This document shows positions 23,423 through 35,029 of a stretch of DNA of 64,000 bases, one piece after another. Source of the stretch: Sesamum alatum. Lineage: Eukaryota; Streptophyta; Magnoliopsida; Lamiales; Pedaliaceae. The position numbers and the translations under genes were made by a program. Where the stretch lies: positions 15,241,264-15,305,263 of the forward strand of contig JACGWO010000005.1 in NCBI GenBank assembly GCA_034509735.1, read 5' to 3'. The number at the start of each line of letters is the position of its first letter. Positions within the stretch are counted from its first letter, which is position 1. Under the pieces are notes generated by a model. It worked only from the letters and a program-made list of their open reading frames with translations, ran no database searches and had not been told where the DNA came from.

Positions 23423-25204
23423 TTCAATTAAAGAATACACCTATTCGATTGATTAGACATGGTCAAATGATGGTTGGATACCATCAACTATCATCCATGT
23501 GTCACGAGCTTGTGATACATCGTACATCATAATCAATTACCTGTAACAATTTAATCCAATAAACATAAAAATAAATTTATTTTTTTGTTTATTATTCACC
23601 ATTTTCCAACAAAATATAATCCTAAACACAAATCTCCAAAATTCAGCCAATGATAAAATAATGAAAAATGATAGATATATGAAATGGATGGATGTCCACT
23701 AGTAACGTCATGATTTGAGTTGTAGCTGGTAGAAAATACATAAATTGACAAGAGTAAGTGGGAGTAAGTAGTTGCATCCTTCTAGAAACATTTTTTTTTT
23801 TAAAAAAAAAAAAGGGAAAATGAAGAAGAAAATAGTAATATAGGACGCAAGGACACTTGAAAGATACTAGGAATAGTAAATGGGACGAGTAGGATGGGAC
23901 CCGTTTTAAATTAAATAGGTTTAGATCTAAATTATGGGGTTTGAGTTTAAAAATGAATTTTTATTAAGAAATCCGACCAAATAATATAAGAATTATATCT
24001 ACATTTTTTTTTATCTATTATATACTTACAAAAAAAATTAACTTTGTTTAACTGAAAAGAAAACAAAAAATTTAATTAAATTTTACAATTTAATTTGACC
24101 TATCGGATCTAGAGGCGAACCAAATTGGGGAACGGTTTGAGATAGAGCATAGCCACATATAATTAAATTCAACTAAAAGCAAGATAAGTGGGCAAAACGG
24201 ATTAGAAAATGGACCCGAATAAATTTTAAATTTATACTAATATATACTTATATAAAAAAAAACCCCTATTTTTAATCATAAAGAGCGATTATTTATATCG
24301 GGACACTAATTTTTTTGTTATGCCAATAATAACTCTAAGTTAATTTATTTATTTATTTATGTTTGTTTTTCTCTCTTTTTTTTTTTTAACTGTGATGTGT
24401 TGGTTATCTATATATAATATACATATATTTATTTTAATATATTTTAAAATGTGAAATAATATTTATTATATGCACGCAGAGACAACGTGTCACGTCGACT
24501 ATTATGAAAAAAAAAATGCCTTCTACACTCACCAATGCAGTTAATGATACCATCGCATCATTTTTTTTTTCTGAAGTCATAAATGTCCTTCAACCAATAA
24601 AATAACTAGTTTATTCAATTTTTAAATTTTACATTAACTGATAAGTTAGCGTATGTTCTTTCTTTAATATAATATATTAATTTATATATTTTATTTTTAT
24701 TTGTAAAATACATATATAAGCACGAAAGAATTTTTTTTAAGTTTTACATACAAAAACAACGTGTCACAACAATTAATCTTACAATAATTAGTGAGAACGG
24801 GGTTTTGGGTCCACCAAAACCTACCCCCGTTAACTTTCCTAAAAGAAACCTAGTTCTATTAATCGGCAGAAGGGAAAACAGTACTTACAGAAGGGGAAAA
24901 GGGAGAAAATTAAAGTGAGTTGGGTACGGACATCATCAAATGTGTATATTTATTAATTAATACAAGTGAAAACAAAGTTTGGTGGGAGGACATGACATTT
25001 AAAATTTTGCAGAATATATGGGGCTTGCAACCACCAAACCACAGCTTTGGTCCTGGCAAGTTAGTGATATAGCATATACGCCTCCCCAAGAAGTTTTGAA
25101 TTGTAATTTACTCCATCTCTCAAAATGCAATCACTTTCTTATCCCATCTACAAATAGATCAACGTCTATGGAAAAGTTTTTTTTTAGGCAAAGATAAACT
25201 TGCA
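23423..25204. other. AT-rich intergenic DNA without a recognised gene
   Basis: The stretch is AT-rich with homopolymer runs (for example near 23792-23812) and short, unconserved ORFs. I see no gene, RNA or clear element boundary in it. Confidence 0.7.
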
Positions 25205-25213
25205 TTAAACAAA

Positions 25214-25638
25214 GGGTAAATTACATTTACCTCTGTTGAGATTTGGCATAATTATAAATACGCCCTTATTATTTGAAAAATTATAAGTACTCCTGAGATT
25301 TGTAACCGTCTAACAAATTACCCATTTTTATCAATTTTTATGGGTGAACTTACCAAAATACCCTTGTGCACTGAATTATTTTTATTTAATTCTTAAAAAA
25401 AATTTGGACTACAATGTGCAGGGAAATATTTTTTAAGTTTTTTACATAGATGAGCAATAATGCAATTTGGCTTGGCCAATTTTTCTACAATTTTAATAAA
25501 AAAATTCAAGGGCAAAATGGTCAATTTCAAGCCTTTGGTTAAAATTACAAACCTCAGGGGGGTATTTGTAATTTTTCAAACAACGAGGGGGTATTTGTAA
25601 TTATGTCAAATTTCAGGGAAAATAGATGTAATTTATCC
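25214..25638. mobile_element. MULE-type MITE, 425 bp
   Basis: Long terminal inverted repeats begin GGGTAAATTACATTTACC and end ATGTAATTTATCC. The arms mirror each other for tens of bases: CATAATTATAAATACGCCC on the left against GGGTATTTGTAATTATG on the right. It is flanked by a perfect 9-bp duplication TTAAACAAA (25205-25213 and 25639-25647), the size made by Mutator-like transposases. It has no coding capacity. Confidence 0.88.
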
Positions 25639-25671
25639 TTAAACAAAACGTGATAAAAACAGTACCCTTAT

Positions 25672-26083
25672 GTTTGTTTTGTTTTTAGGTTGTTTTGCTT
25701 TGATTTGTGAAGAAAAGTAGGAATAAATAAGTGTGTGTTAGAAAAGAGTGTATGTTTAGATTTGTTTCTAAAGATAGTTTAAAATAGTGTAAAGAAGGTG
25801 TTGTATGTATTGTGTTGTATATTTGGGAGACAAAAAATATTGTTCATTATCAAATTATTTTTTTAATTTGTTTTTTAAATATATATATGTATATATTAAT
25901 ATTTATTTGTTTGTGGGTGGATTGAATTATTTAATATATTATTATATATGTGTTTTGTTTTGTTTTTTGGAGAGTGGGCCAAAAACCTCAAAACACCAAA
26001 ATATGGTATTTTGGGGCTAAAACAAACATTTTATTTTTGAACCATCTTGGAGATGGACAAAAAAACGAAACCAAACACAGAGT
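25672..26083. repeat. Dispersed repeat, copy 1 (second copy at about 56255-56640)
   Basis: The sequence aligns along its length with 56255-56640. Shared landmarks are GGTGTTGTATGT, TTTGGGAGACAAAA, GGTGGATTGAA and GGAGATGGAC. The ends GTTTGTTTTG and its near mirror CGAAACCAAAC suggest a non-autonomous DNA transposon. No target duplication could be fixed. Confidence 0.6.
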
Positions 26084-26155
26084 ACAGTTTCATGGTGACT
26101 ATCTAGCGTCACTCCAAGCAATCCCCCACTCTACCGAAGAAGGGCTAAATTGCAC

Positions 26156-26282
26156 TAGCATCTATGTTTAATCTGTTCCACCACCAGGGAAGCAATGAGG
26201 CGTGCATCTCTTGGCTGCCGCTGGAACTTCCTGCCATTGCGCTCCTGCCAGATGTGGTAGATCACCGAAGCAAGGACAGCTC
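26156..26282 (-). pseudogene. LINE (L1-type) ORF2 C-terminal fragment
   Basis: The minus strand encodes VIYHIWQERNGRKFQ followed, after a short RQPRDAR link, by LIASLVVEQIK, then a stop. 'WQERN.R.F' followed by a short basic stretch and a hydrophobic helix is the typical C-terminal zf-RVT region of plant L1 LINE ORF2 proteins. It is only about 40 codons long, with no RT or endonuclease nearby, so it is a relic. The overlapping plus-strand ORF is a shadow. Confidence 0.65.
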
Positions 26283-26320
26283 AGTTAGCCGCATGGATCA
26301 ACTGTCGACCGCGCCATTAT

Positions 26321-26545
26321 CGGGCCTGTTTGTTTGTGTTTTCAGTGAAAAATATATATTTTTAATTTTGTGAAGATTTTCTTATGAGATGAAAAATATA
26401 TTTGGATAATTAATTAATGGCATTGTGTTTTATATTGATTATGATGTCAAATCAATATATTTTTACAAAAAATACATATAAACAAACATATTTTTAATTT
26501 AATTATTGTTTCAAAAACTGAAAACTGAAAACACAAACAAAGAGT
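26321..26545. mobile_element. Small MITE with GTTTGTTTGTG ends
   Basis: The ends GTTTGTTTGTGTTTTCAG and CTGAAAACACAAACAAAG are inverted repeats of about 18 bp. The outer start GGGCCTGTTTG is typical of PIF/Harbinger-like MITEs. A 3-bp target duplication cannot be confirmed. The interior is AT-rich and noncoding. Confidence 0.6.
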
Positions 26546-27194
26546 TTGTACGTTTTTAATTTTATTACTTATGAATTTTCAAAAGTTGTTTCAAAACTTT
26601 AAAAATTTGTCAGTTTTAGTCATTTCACCAACTTATGTTAGGAAAATTGACAGAAAAATTATGTGCAAGGCACGTGGTTGTTTTTTCCAATTGAGAAGGA
26701 TAGTGTCACATCACTTGCACGTGGTTTTATTTTCATCAATTTTGTAACGGGATATATAAGAGGTTGAAAATGAGAATTTTTATAAATTATGGAAATATTT
26801 TCGAAAACTGAGTAAAAATGGGAATGAAAAATATTGAGCCTGATTTTAAACAAGATTTTTTCTTTCATGATTTGATCCTATTCATGACTATATATGGTCA
26901 ACTAGCACCGATAGTGTTCAGATAAAGTCCATCCAATCCATAAAAGTTGCACAATGCAACAAGATATACATATGCCGTACCGGAAGTTCTTGCTTGATCT
27001 CATCTATATAAATTAGACGATAACTCTCAATACTGTCATACTATATTTGGATAAAGAAATTTTAGAAAAAGATAATTTCAAATTACTTTATTTCAAGATT
27101 ATATTTTGATGACAATAATTGAGAAATAAAAAAGTTCAAATTACTCATATTAATGGAATTTAAAATTTATTACAATATTACACAATTTAGTTTA
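26546..27194. other. Intergenic, no gene seen
   Basis: AT-rich sequence with no coding, RNA or element signal that I can support. Confidence 0.6.
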
Positions 27195-27406
27195 AAATAG
27201 AGCAAAAATCCCCATGTGAAAACATAATTAGCAAATTACCTCCCTGTGTTTTGAGAAATGAAGCAAATTATCCCCCTATCAAGGGAAAATATAAACGGGT
27301 AATTTGTTTCATTTTAAGATCATAGGGAGTAATTTGCAAATTATTTTTTCACATGGGGGATTTTTGCTCATTTTTTATATCACATGGGGTAAATGCAATT
27401 TACCCC
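27195..27406. repeat. Foldback (MITE-like) repeat, left end truncated
   Basis: GAGCAAAAATCCCCATGTGAAAA on the left is mirrored by TTTTCACATGGGGGATTTTTGCTC on the right, around a smaller inverted repeat of GTAATTTG/CAAATTAC blocks. The right end continues to GGGGTAAATGCAATTTACCCC. The matching outer left end is absent, so the element is truncated. Confidence 0.6.
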
Positions 27407-28092
27407 TATATATATATATATATATATTCATTTTTTGTCCCTCAACTTAGGCATTAAATCAATTTGGTAACCCATATTTCGATCTCAACAATTTTAGTCC
27501 CTAACATTTTTCAAATTCATTAAAATTGGTCCCTTGATAGCTGATCGTCAGAATTAACGGAGAGGACTCCACATCTTAGTTGGAAAGGGTGTAGCATTCT
27601 TTCCTCTCATGTGCATGATTACCTCCCCCGGTTCCCGAATTCTCTCCAAGAAACCTTAGATCCACAGTTGTTTCTTCTCCATTTTTCTTCAATTTCCTTC
27701 AGTAATTGACCAAAAAGGCTTGATTTCTACCGTTTAAACACTAATAGTCAAAAGTGATTTAGTGCTTAAATTGGGAAACGAAAAATCCATTTATCGATCC
27801 CTTTAAAAGACTAGTTCAAGGATCTAAATCCTTGTAACGTGAACCGATTAACGAATTTGTTATTATATAAATTGATATTAATTTAAATTTTTCAATGCAA
27901 ACATAGCCTAAATGAATTTGAAATTGATCGTAACACCACAAAAGATAGTTTAAAATAAAAAATCAATAATTTAAAGTATTTTGTACCATTTTCCAATCAA
28001 ACTCAAAGAATGAAATTTAAAGTTGTAACTTCAAATCCTTAAATTCAAAAAGAATAGCACACAAAATAAAAGACAAGAGAGTTATAATATAA
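27407..28092. other. Intergenic, TA microsatellite and no gene
   Basis: The stretch starts with a (TA)n run (27408-27427). The remainder contains a segment resembling one arm of a 'TTTTGTCCCTCAACTTAGG' repeat (27430-27540), but no full element or gene is seen. Confidence 0.5.
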
Positions 28093-28402
28093 CACTATAA
28101 AAAATTAACTTTTCGCTACACTATAAATAATTATAGGTTAAACATCGCGATAAATCAATACTATTAATCACGATTAAATAAAATCAATATAAAAATCTAA
28201 ATTGTTATTATGATTAATTAATTTTTATTATGATTTTTAACCGTAACCAATATTTACCATGGCTAATATTTTGGCCATATTTGTAAAGACAACGACTAAT
28301 ACCCGTTGTAAAATCATGGTAAATTTGTATTCGGCACAATTTTATTTTTTCTTCTAATCATAGTAATTACCGGTATCAAAAAATTATATTTTTCCTAATG
28401 TG
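28093..28402. mobile_element. Candidate CACTA-like MITE, about 310 bp
   Basis: The left end is CACTATAAAAAATTAAC. The right end, TTTTTCCTAATGTG, read in reverse is CACATTAGGAAAAA, similar to a CACTA terminus. Flanks TAA and TGA allow an imperfect 3-bp duplication. The interior is noncoding, with CGTTGTAAAATCATGG-like motifs. The evidence is modest. Confidence 0.4.
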
Positions 28403-28546
28403 TGATGAAATAGGGGGGTAGAATCAAGAAGAGGAGGAAGTAAAGGGGTGGGAAAGACAAGAAATTTATTTGCATGGAGCAGAGCATCAGATGCGGGTAG
28501 GAACGAAAAGGGCAAAACAATCGACAACAACATGAAAAGCCGAGCT

Positions 28547-28553
28547 ACCTACC
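28547..28553 (+). promoter_or_regulatory. AC element (ACCTACC) upstream of the MYB gene
   Basis: ACCTACC is the AC-I type site bound by R2R3-MYB factors in phenylpropanoid promoters. It lies 279 bp before the MYB start codon, which is compatible with auto- or cross-regulation. A 7-bp match alone is weak evidence. Confidence 0.45.
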
Positions 28554-28627
28554 AAATCCCAGCACTAACTTAATTGCATTCCCAACCACTCATATTTCTT
28601 ACCAACTTGGTCAAACCCCCACCCTTA

Positions 28628-28656
28628 CCCCCCACCCCACCCCACCCCACCCCACC
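28628..28656 (+). repeat. (CCCCA)n tract in the MYB promoter
   Basis: A short pentanucleotide run of CCCCA lies just before the putative TATA box and makes a C-rich top strand. Confidence 0.8.
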
Positions 28657-28657
28657 A

Positions 28658-28665
28658 TTTAAATT
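28658..28665 (+). promoter_or_regulatory. Possible TATA box of the MYB gene
   Basis: TTTAAATT lies about 167 bp upstream of the ATG and is followed by a CT-rich stretch typical of plant 5' leaders. This would give a leader of roughly 130 nt. Confidence 0.4.
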
Positions 28666-28761
28666 CCCCTCCACTTCTCTCAACCCTTTTTCTCAGAAAA
28701 CAGACCAACACCCTTTCTGACCTCCCTTTACTCCCTTCCTCTCTTACTCCCAGTGTGTGTT

Positions 28762-28785
28762 TGTGTGTGTAAAAGTACACACACA
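28762..28785 (+). other. GT/CA hairpin in the MYB 5' leader
   Basis: TGTGTGTGTA, a 4-nt loop AAAG, and TACACACACA form a perfect 10-bp stem ending about 46 nt before the start codon, followed by more (TG)n. It would be present in the mRNA leader. Confidence 0.7.
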
Positions 28786-28831
28786 CTGTGTGTTTGTGTG
28801 TGTCTTTGTGTGTATCTATTCATCTTTCGAC

Positions 28832-29225
28832 ATGGGTCGATCTCCTTGCTGTGAGAAAGAGCACACGAACAAAGGGGCGTGGACAAAAGAAGAGGATGAG
28901 CGTCTTATAAAGTATATCAAACAACATGGTGAAGGCTGCTGGAGGTCACTTCCTAAAGCTGCAGGTGTTTTTCCATACTTAGCCTGAATTTCAACTATTA
29001 TCGTTTTCGTCGAGTGCTTCTGTTCTATTTCTGCATGTTGTAATATTTGCTCTTGTAATCTTGATTTTTTATGTGTTTTTGTCGCAGGTTTGCTTAGATG
29101 CGGCAAAAGCTGCAGGCTGCGATGGATAAACTACCTCAGGCCTGATCTAAAGAGAGGAAATTTTACGGAAGAGGAAGATGAAATCATCATCAATCTCCAT
29201 AGTTTACTGGGAAACAAGTACTGCT

Positions 29226-29280
<55 letters not shown>

Positions 29281-30150
29281 GAGAGAAAAATACAACCTAA
29301 CAAGGGTTTTACTGCATTTTATCTTCAAATTGAGACACAAAAATGAGAAAAAGAAAAAGAAGAAAAGAAAAAAAAGTGTTTGCACTTTATTCTTAGTCTT
29401 GGATCATATCTACTCAAAACCTACTTTTCATCTGCACAAGCAGAATCTTTTCTGTGTGGCCAAGATTCTTGTTACACCCAATTATCGAATTTTCTTTTTA
29501 TTATTACCTATATTCTTGAAATTAATTTATTTCCGAGAGGGAAAGAAAAGATCAATTAGTTTTCTTGATTGTGCGGTTGCCTGAATTTCAGATGGTCTCT
29601 GATTGCTGCGCGGCTGCCGGGCAGAACAGATAATGAGATCAAGAACTACTGGAACACTCATATCAAAAGAAAACTCCTCAGCCGTGGGATTGATCCCCAA
29701 ACCCACAGACCACTTAACTCATCTGCTTCCACAAGCGTTAACCAGCAGAAATCCGTAGCCATAAGACCATGTCCGCCAACCACTCAAATTTTAGCCATGC
29801 AGACAGTCAGAAATGATCCCGTGATGAAAAACACCATCAGTTTTAAGGTTGCCGATTCCTCAGTCGAAGAAAACTCCAACAGCAGCAGTGTTTTGTCTGA
29901 AGAATTAACCCCAGAAATCAACTTGGAGCTCTCCATAAGGCCGCCCCAATCCCATGGTCAGTTAAAGCTGGAAAAACAGGAGTTTAAGTATCAGATCTTT
30001 GGCCAATCAGTCCCTCCAGTTGCTCGAACTTCTGTGTGTTTGTGTCATAGCATAAGGTTTGAGAAAGGCAGGAGTTCATGCAAGTGTGTGTCCATGACAA
30101 ATGTGAAAGCTGACTGTATGCAGAGATTTTATGGATCCTTAACTCTATAA
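28832..30150 (+). CDS. R2R3-MYB transcription factor, subgroup-4 (MYB4/MYB308-like) repressor
   Basis: Three exons, 28832-28964 (133 bp), 29088-29217 (130 bp) and 29592-30150, give 273 aa with GT-AG junctions at the positions conserved in R2R3-MYB genes. R2 has Trp at 17, 37 and 56; R3 begins with Phe (about 70) and has two Trp. It starts MGRSPCCEK. After R3 comes the C1 motif [15 protein letters not shown], then an EAR repression motif INLELSI (about 197-203), and a C-terminal C-x-C-x11-C-x-C cluster (Cys 237, 239, 251, 253) like the zinc-finger motif of subgroup 4. Known members repress phenylpropanoid and lignin genes in the nucleus; that role is inferred here. Oddity: the bHLH-binding signature in R3, normally [DE]L-x2-[RK]-x3-L, reads D-E-I-I-I-N-L, with Leu and the basic residue replaced. 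AATAAA lies directly after the stop codon. Confidence 0.93.
29228..29285 (+). repeat. (CT)n(CA)n microsatellite in MYB intron 2
   Basis: A run of CT repeats passes directly into CA repeats within the second intron, 11 bp after the donor site. It is a likely length polymorphism. Confidence 0.9.
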
Positions 30151-30429
30151 AATAAAATTTTCATTGGAAACTGGGAAACTGCCTTCAATTATTAGCATGT
30201 GGTTTTTGCTTATTGTATAATTTCAACCTCCCTTTCTTACTTTTTGTTCTTTTTCATTTAAGAAGATAGAGGTAATGAAAACTATAAAATCTTAAATGAG
30301 GTAATGAAAACTATAAAAAAAATGTGGGATTTGTAATGGTCAGGTAGCCATTCCAATACCCATGACTATTGCAACAATTTTAGCAATTGTTTGTTGATGT
30401 CACAGTTTTTGTTGAATATAAATAATTTT

Positions 30430-30910
30430 GGAGGGGGAAAAATCGCCAGAAAAGTCGTTACAAAATTGCGGTATGTGGTGAGCCGTTACAAAATACAAAC
30501 CGTTATAGGTTGTAACGGCTTTTGGAAGTGCTAGTTCACCTTGTAACGGCTTGGTATCATGTGAAAAAGGTCCGTTCCAAACACTGCATGAAAGCTTGTA
30601 CGGCCGTTACAAAAACTGATACAAAGGGGCGGCCCGCTACAAATTTCGTTTGACTTTTGTAGCGACTATGTACTAATTGTAACGACGGCCTAGAAGGGAG
30701 TAAAGTCGTTCCAAATCTCGTACGCAAAAACTGTTTAAAAATATAAGTAATACGAATAGCTCCAGAAACCGTTTCAATTGCAATGGTTTTATTCCGAAAG
30801 TTGGTGTTGTTATAAAAGCCGTTCCAATAATGTATATCTCTAACGGCTATATTTCAATGGCTAGTTTTCGCCACAAAGGTCGTTCTAAAAGTCAGTAAAT
30901 GTTCTCCGAT
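30430..30910 (+). repeat. CACTA subterminal repeat region
   Basis: About a dozen short copies of CGTTACAAA or its complement TTTGTAACG, and variants (CGTTCCAAA, CGTTCTAAA), occur in both orientations. This is the transposase-binding subterminal pattern of CACTA elements. The exact CACTA terminus is not readable; the sequence begins near GGGGGAAAAATCGCC. Confidence 0.7.
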
Positions 30911-31173
30911 ATATTATATTGCATGTTGTTTTCAATTTATTTCATTCATTCTAGTCTTGATTAATCACATATACTCTCAATCTCTCTCGACCACAATTTG
31001 TGCACATACACTTGATCGGTTACTGTTGATCTCTTGTGTTGGTCTGACAAGGTAACAACTTGAACCCTTTTTGTTAAACTAAATGTTGTTTAGTTATTAT
31101 AGTTTTATTAATTTTGTAGGTTAAAATATAATTCTAAATATATATGTATGTCTACGTATATGTAGTGATCATC

Positions 31174-34100
31174 ATGTTAAGGCAATTGAGAAGATGGATG
31201 TATGAGAAGAACCTCCCGAATAAGGCGGGTCTTACGTTAAAGTTTGAGGATGGTGTTAAAGACTTTCATAGAGTAGGCTCAGTCTCAGCGTTGACATATA
31301 GACGGAGATGACATTAGGTGCCTATGTTCGAAGTGCAAATGAAGGTTCAAAACACTTGATGAGGTCAATTTTGACTTATATAGGTGAGGGTTTATGCCGA
31401 AATATTATAATTGGACTTTGCACGGCAAGGAAAGGGTGCAGAAGTACTTTGATGTTGTGACCGCCCCTCCAGCAGAGGAGGAGCAAAACCCAACTACTCT
31501 GGAGGAGGGTAGTACGTATTGAGGTGATGAACAACAGATGGATTAGGTGCAGTGGATGGTTTATGATGCAGTAGGACCGGCTTATTTTTCTTTTTAGCAC
31601 GGGGGTATGCCTGATAACGGTACGAGATCATGTTCTACTGATGCCAGTCCTAGTTCATGGTACGAGGGTGGGCCATATGATTATGTGTCAGGTTTGTCAG
31701 ACTATTTTTTTCATGTAGTGCACGCTGTCGACCAGCCGTTGTGGAGTGGTTGTTCCCAATCTCAGTTTGTGGTGGTTGTTGGTTTGGTGAATATTAAGGC
31801 CGAGGGCAATTTATCCGAGCGAACATAGATCAACTGTGCTGGTGGGCTGATCATATAATGCCCTGCCATCATACTTTCCCCCCTGATTACTATAATATGA
31901 ATAAATTGATAAAAGACTTCGGTTTACCTGTTGAGAAGATTAATGCGTGTAAAAATGGTTGCATGCTTTACTGGAAGGATGACATTGATCTGGAGTACTG
32001 CAAGTTTTGTGAACAGGCTAGGTACAAGTCGACCGACAACGAGACCCGTGCCGCAAGATGTCCCTGATGCCATTCTTAGGTACCTTCTGCTTACTCCCCT
32101 GGAGGTTGTATGCTTCAGTAGAAACTGCGGAGCACATGATGTGGCATGCCACACATCAGACGGAGGAGGACTCCATATGTCATCCATCCGATGTAGAGGC
32201 TTGGAGGCATTTCGACCAACACATCCCGACTTGGCATTGGAGCCTTGTAATGTTAGGTTGGGGCTATGCATAGATGAGTTTGCGATGCACGGGCAGTTCG
32301 GTAAAACTTACTCATGTTAGCCCGTTATACTTACACTGTACAATCTCTCATCGGGAATGCGTATGAAGTCTCTTAGTATATGTTCCTCACGATGGTGATC
32401 TCTGGCCCGTCTAATCTAAAACATCTGGTCGATGTCTATCTGGAGCCGTTGATCGAGGAGCTATTGCAATTATGGCATGTGGGTGTACGGACACACGACA
32501 ATGCCATCAACCAAGCATTCATGATGTGCACAGCACTGATGTGGACCGTGAACGGATGGCGTATGGATGGACTACCGCTGGTATTATGGGGTGTCCAGTT
32601 TGTATGGATGACACATGGGCATTCCCATTTGCAGTACGATAGAAAGGCGTACTACTTTCACTGCCACAGATAATTTCTCCCTGAGGACCATTCGTACTGC
32701 ACGAATAAGAAAGCCTTCACTAAAAATCAAGTGAAAAGGAAGGTCGCACGTCCAAGGCTGACTGGAGAGTAAATTTGCGATTAGGTAGCAGAACCCAGTC
32801 TGCTATTGAAGAACCAAAGACACTCCCACTAGGATACGGTACCGTCCACAAGTGAATGAAGAAAATCATCTTTTCGGATTTTCCATACTGGTCAATGCAT
32901 CTGATACGACACAACCTTGATGTCATGCACATTGAGAAAAATGTGTTTGACAACATATTGAACACCGTGATGGACATAAAGGAAAAACGAATGACAATTT
33001 GAATGCACGCAAGGACTTGAAAATCATATATAATCGGCCTGAGCTTGAGTTGCAAGAACGAAGACTGAATGTGATGCCTAAAGCGGTGTATACCCTGACG
33101 AAGGAGTATAAGAGGAGGATATGTGATTGGATTCATTGTTTGAGGTTTCCTGATGGTTATGCATCTAACATTGCCTGTTGCGTTGATATGACGGAGTGAA
33201 GATACACGGCATGAAAATCCACGTATGTCACGTATTTATGCAGAAGTTTATCCCAATTTCCTTTTGAGAGATGCTTCTTGAGCTTCTGCGGAAGGCATTA
33301 ACAGAGTTGAGTTTGCTATTCTATCACATATGCTTGACTACGCTTGATGTCACCAACCTACAGAAGTTGGAAGACAGTGTATTCGTGATCATGTGCAACT
33401 TTGAGAAAATATATTCGTGATCATGTGCACCTCATTATTCACCTACCATACAAGGTTTTTGGGGAAAGGCTAGTATTGTACAGGTAGATGTACCCATTTG
33501 AAAGATAAGACTACTCTTAATTATGTTCCTACAATCTAGGTAATTTGTTACACTTTTATTGTCATTCATATGTTAGTAAATATTCGTGCGTATAGATTCC
33601 TTAAACGGTTCGAAGAAGAATGTGAATAACAAAGCACAGGTCGAGGCGTCCATTCTGGAGGCATACATTGTCGAAAAAATCGGGCTATTCACCTCCCACT
33701 ACTTCGATCCGCACGTTCTTTGCAAACGAAGAAGGCCCAGTAGAAACGATGATCTCACCACCAATGATGATAGAATCTGACGGTCTATTTTCAACCATCT
33801 TGGTCGAGCTAGTGGGTCCTCAAAGAAGAGATGGCTAAGTGGTTAAGAATGACATATAATCGAGACATATTCGTTATGCAATTGTGAAGTAGTCACGCCA
33901 TATTACGAATAAGTATATATAAATATGTGTAAAATTTGAATGTCATGTGCATTTTCAGTAATATATATATATATATATATATTTGCAATCAAGGAATTCC
34001 TGAACGAACTATACCAACACGACCACAATTCAAATGATCCAATTATTGATCAGCTTGTAGCAACTAATTTCAAGGATGGGTTCAAACGATGTGTAAGTTG

Positions 34101-34511
34101 ATGATTTTTTCGTATTCCATGACTTGGTTCAAACATCCTATAAGTTTTTTGTAAACAAAAATTGTATATATGTGAACTGGATTTGCAGGTTTATCCCGAA
34201 TTGAATTACACAGATTAGGAGCTCCTGAAGTATCATTATTGGGTCCGGTCGGTGATGTAACGACATTCTCGTGTTATTTTGTGAATGGTTTCAACTTTCA
34301 CACAAACACGTCACAACGTCGGCAAGTCAATGATGAATTGTGGGGTGTGCATGAAAAGCTCATCGTATACAGACACGAACAATGACTTCTATGGGTTACT
34401 CGAAAAGATAATTCAGTGGGAGTACCTACTTATTCAAAACATGCATGTCGTTCTATTCAAGTGTCGTTGGGTCGATCCGGTAAGATACATGAAGGTACAC
34501 CCTCGTTATCA
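31174..34511 (+). pseudogene. CACTA (En/Spm) TNP2-type transposase remnant
   Basis: The remnant starts with a transposase-associated domain (RRWMYEKNLPNK, then YYNWTLHG at about 31400). The TNP2 body follows: NGCMLYWKDDIDLEYCKFC (about 31945-32010), TAEHMMWHATHQTEE (about 32120), AWRHFD and RLGLCIDEFA-like segments, TMVISGPSNLKHL (about 32390), LIEELLQLWHVGVRTHDN and NKKAFT. A C-terminal DUF4216-like block ends VVLFKCRWVDP (about 34450). Frames change many times and stops are frequent, so it is dead. It is cut at 34512 by a copia LTR; the right terminus of the element is not found. The next closest gene upstream is the MYB. Confidence 0.88.
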
Positions 34512-35015
34512 CTAAAAGTGTGGATCAGCCTGGGAGTCATGTGGTGAAAGCGTGGAAATAACGAAAAAACATGCAAAAACAGAATTTTAAAAACCAACAT
34601 TAAAAATCGGATCAAGGGGTGTTCCCTTTATTCTCCCGGGCGTTTGGTGTATCTCATGAATGAAATAATATAAACGTACAATTCATGGAGACCCTAGGGT
34701 ACATGGAGAGAACTTGAAACAAAAATAGAAAACTCACCCTTGTAGTTCTCCTCACCGCCTATACATATGTTGTAAACTTTTCATCGCCTAGGCCCTTTGT
34801 AGAGCACCTCGAAAGAATGTCCATGCGATTCACTGGAATCCGTAGAACCCTCATGCTAGCAAGAAATCTAGAAAGGGAGAGAACAATTGACCAAACGTAA
34901 TGAATTAATGAGATCAATTGTTCATAGTTTCCTTGAATGTATCAAGAAAACATTGGAGCACTTTTGGAGGAGACAATGAGAGAGAAGCGACGAGAGAGAT
35001 GAGGAGGGCAGCTAT
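34512..35015 (-). repeat. Copia LTR fragment, 3' portion
   Basis: It begins CTAAAAGTGTGGATCAGCC (family consensus TGAAAG..GTGTGGATC) and carries CCCGGGCGTTTGGTGTATCTC and ATGCTAGCAAGAA, blocks shared with the other LTRs. It stops after about 500 bp, far short of the full ~2 kb. Confidence 0.75.
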
Positions 35016-35029
35016 TTAAGTTATTAGCC

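Noticed and set aside
26164..26373. Plus-strand ORF of 69 codons
   Set aside because: The minus strand of the same region encodes a recognisable LINE tail; the plus-strand frame is its shadow.
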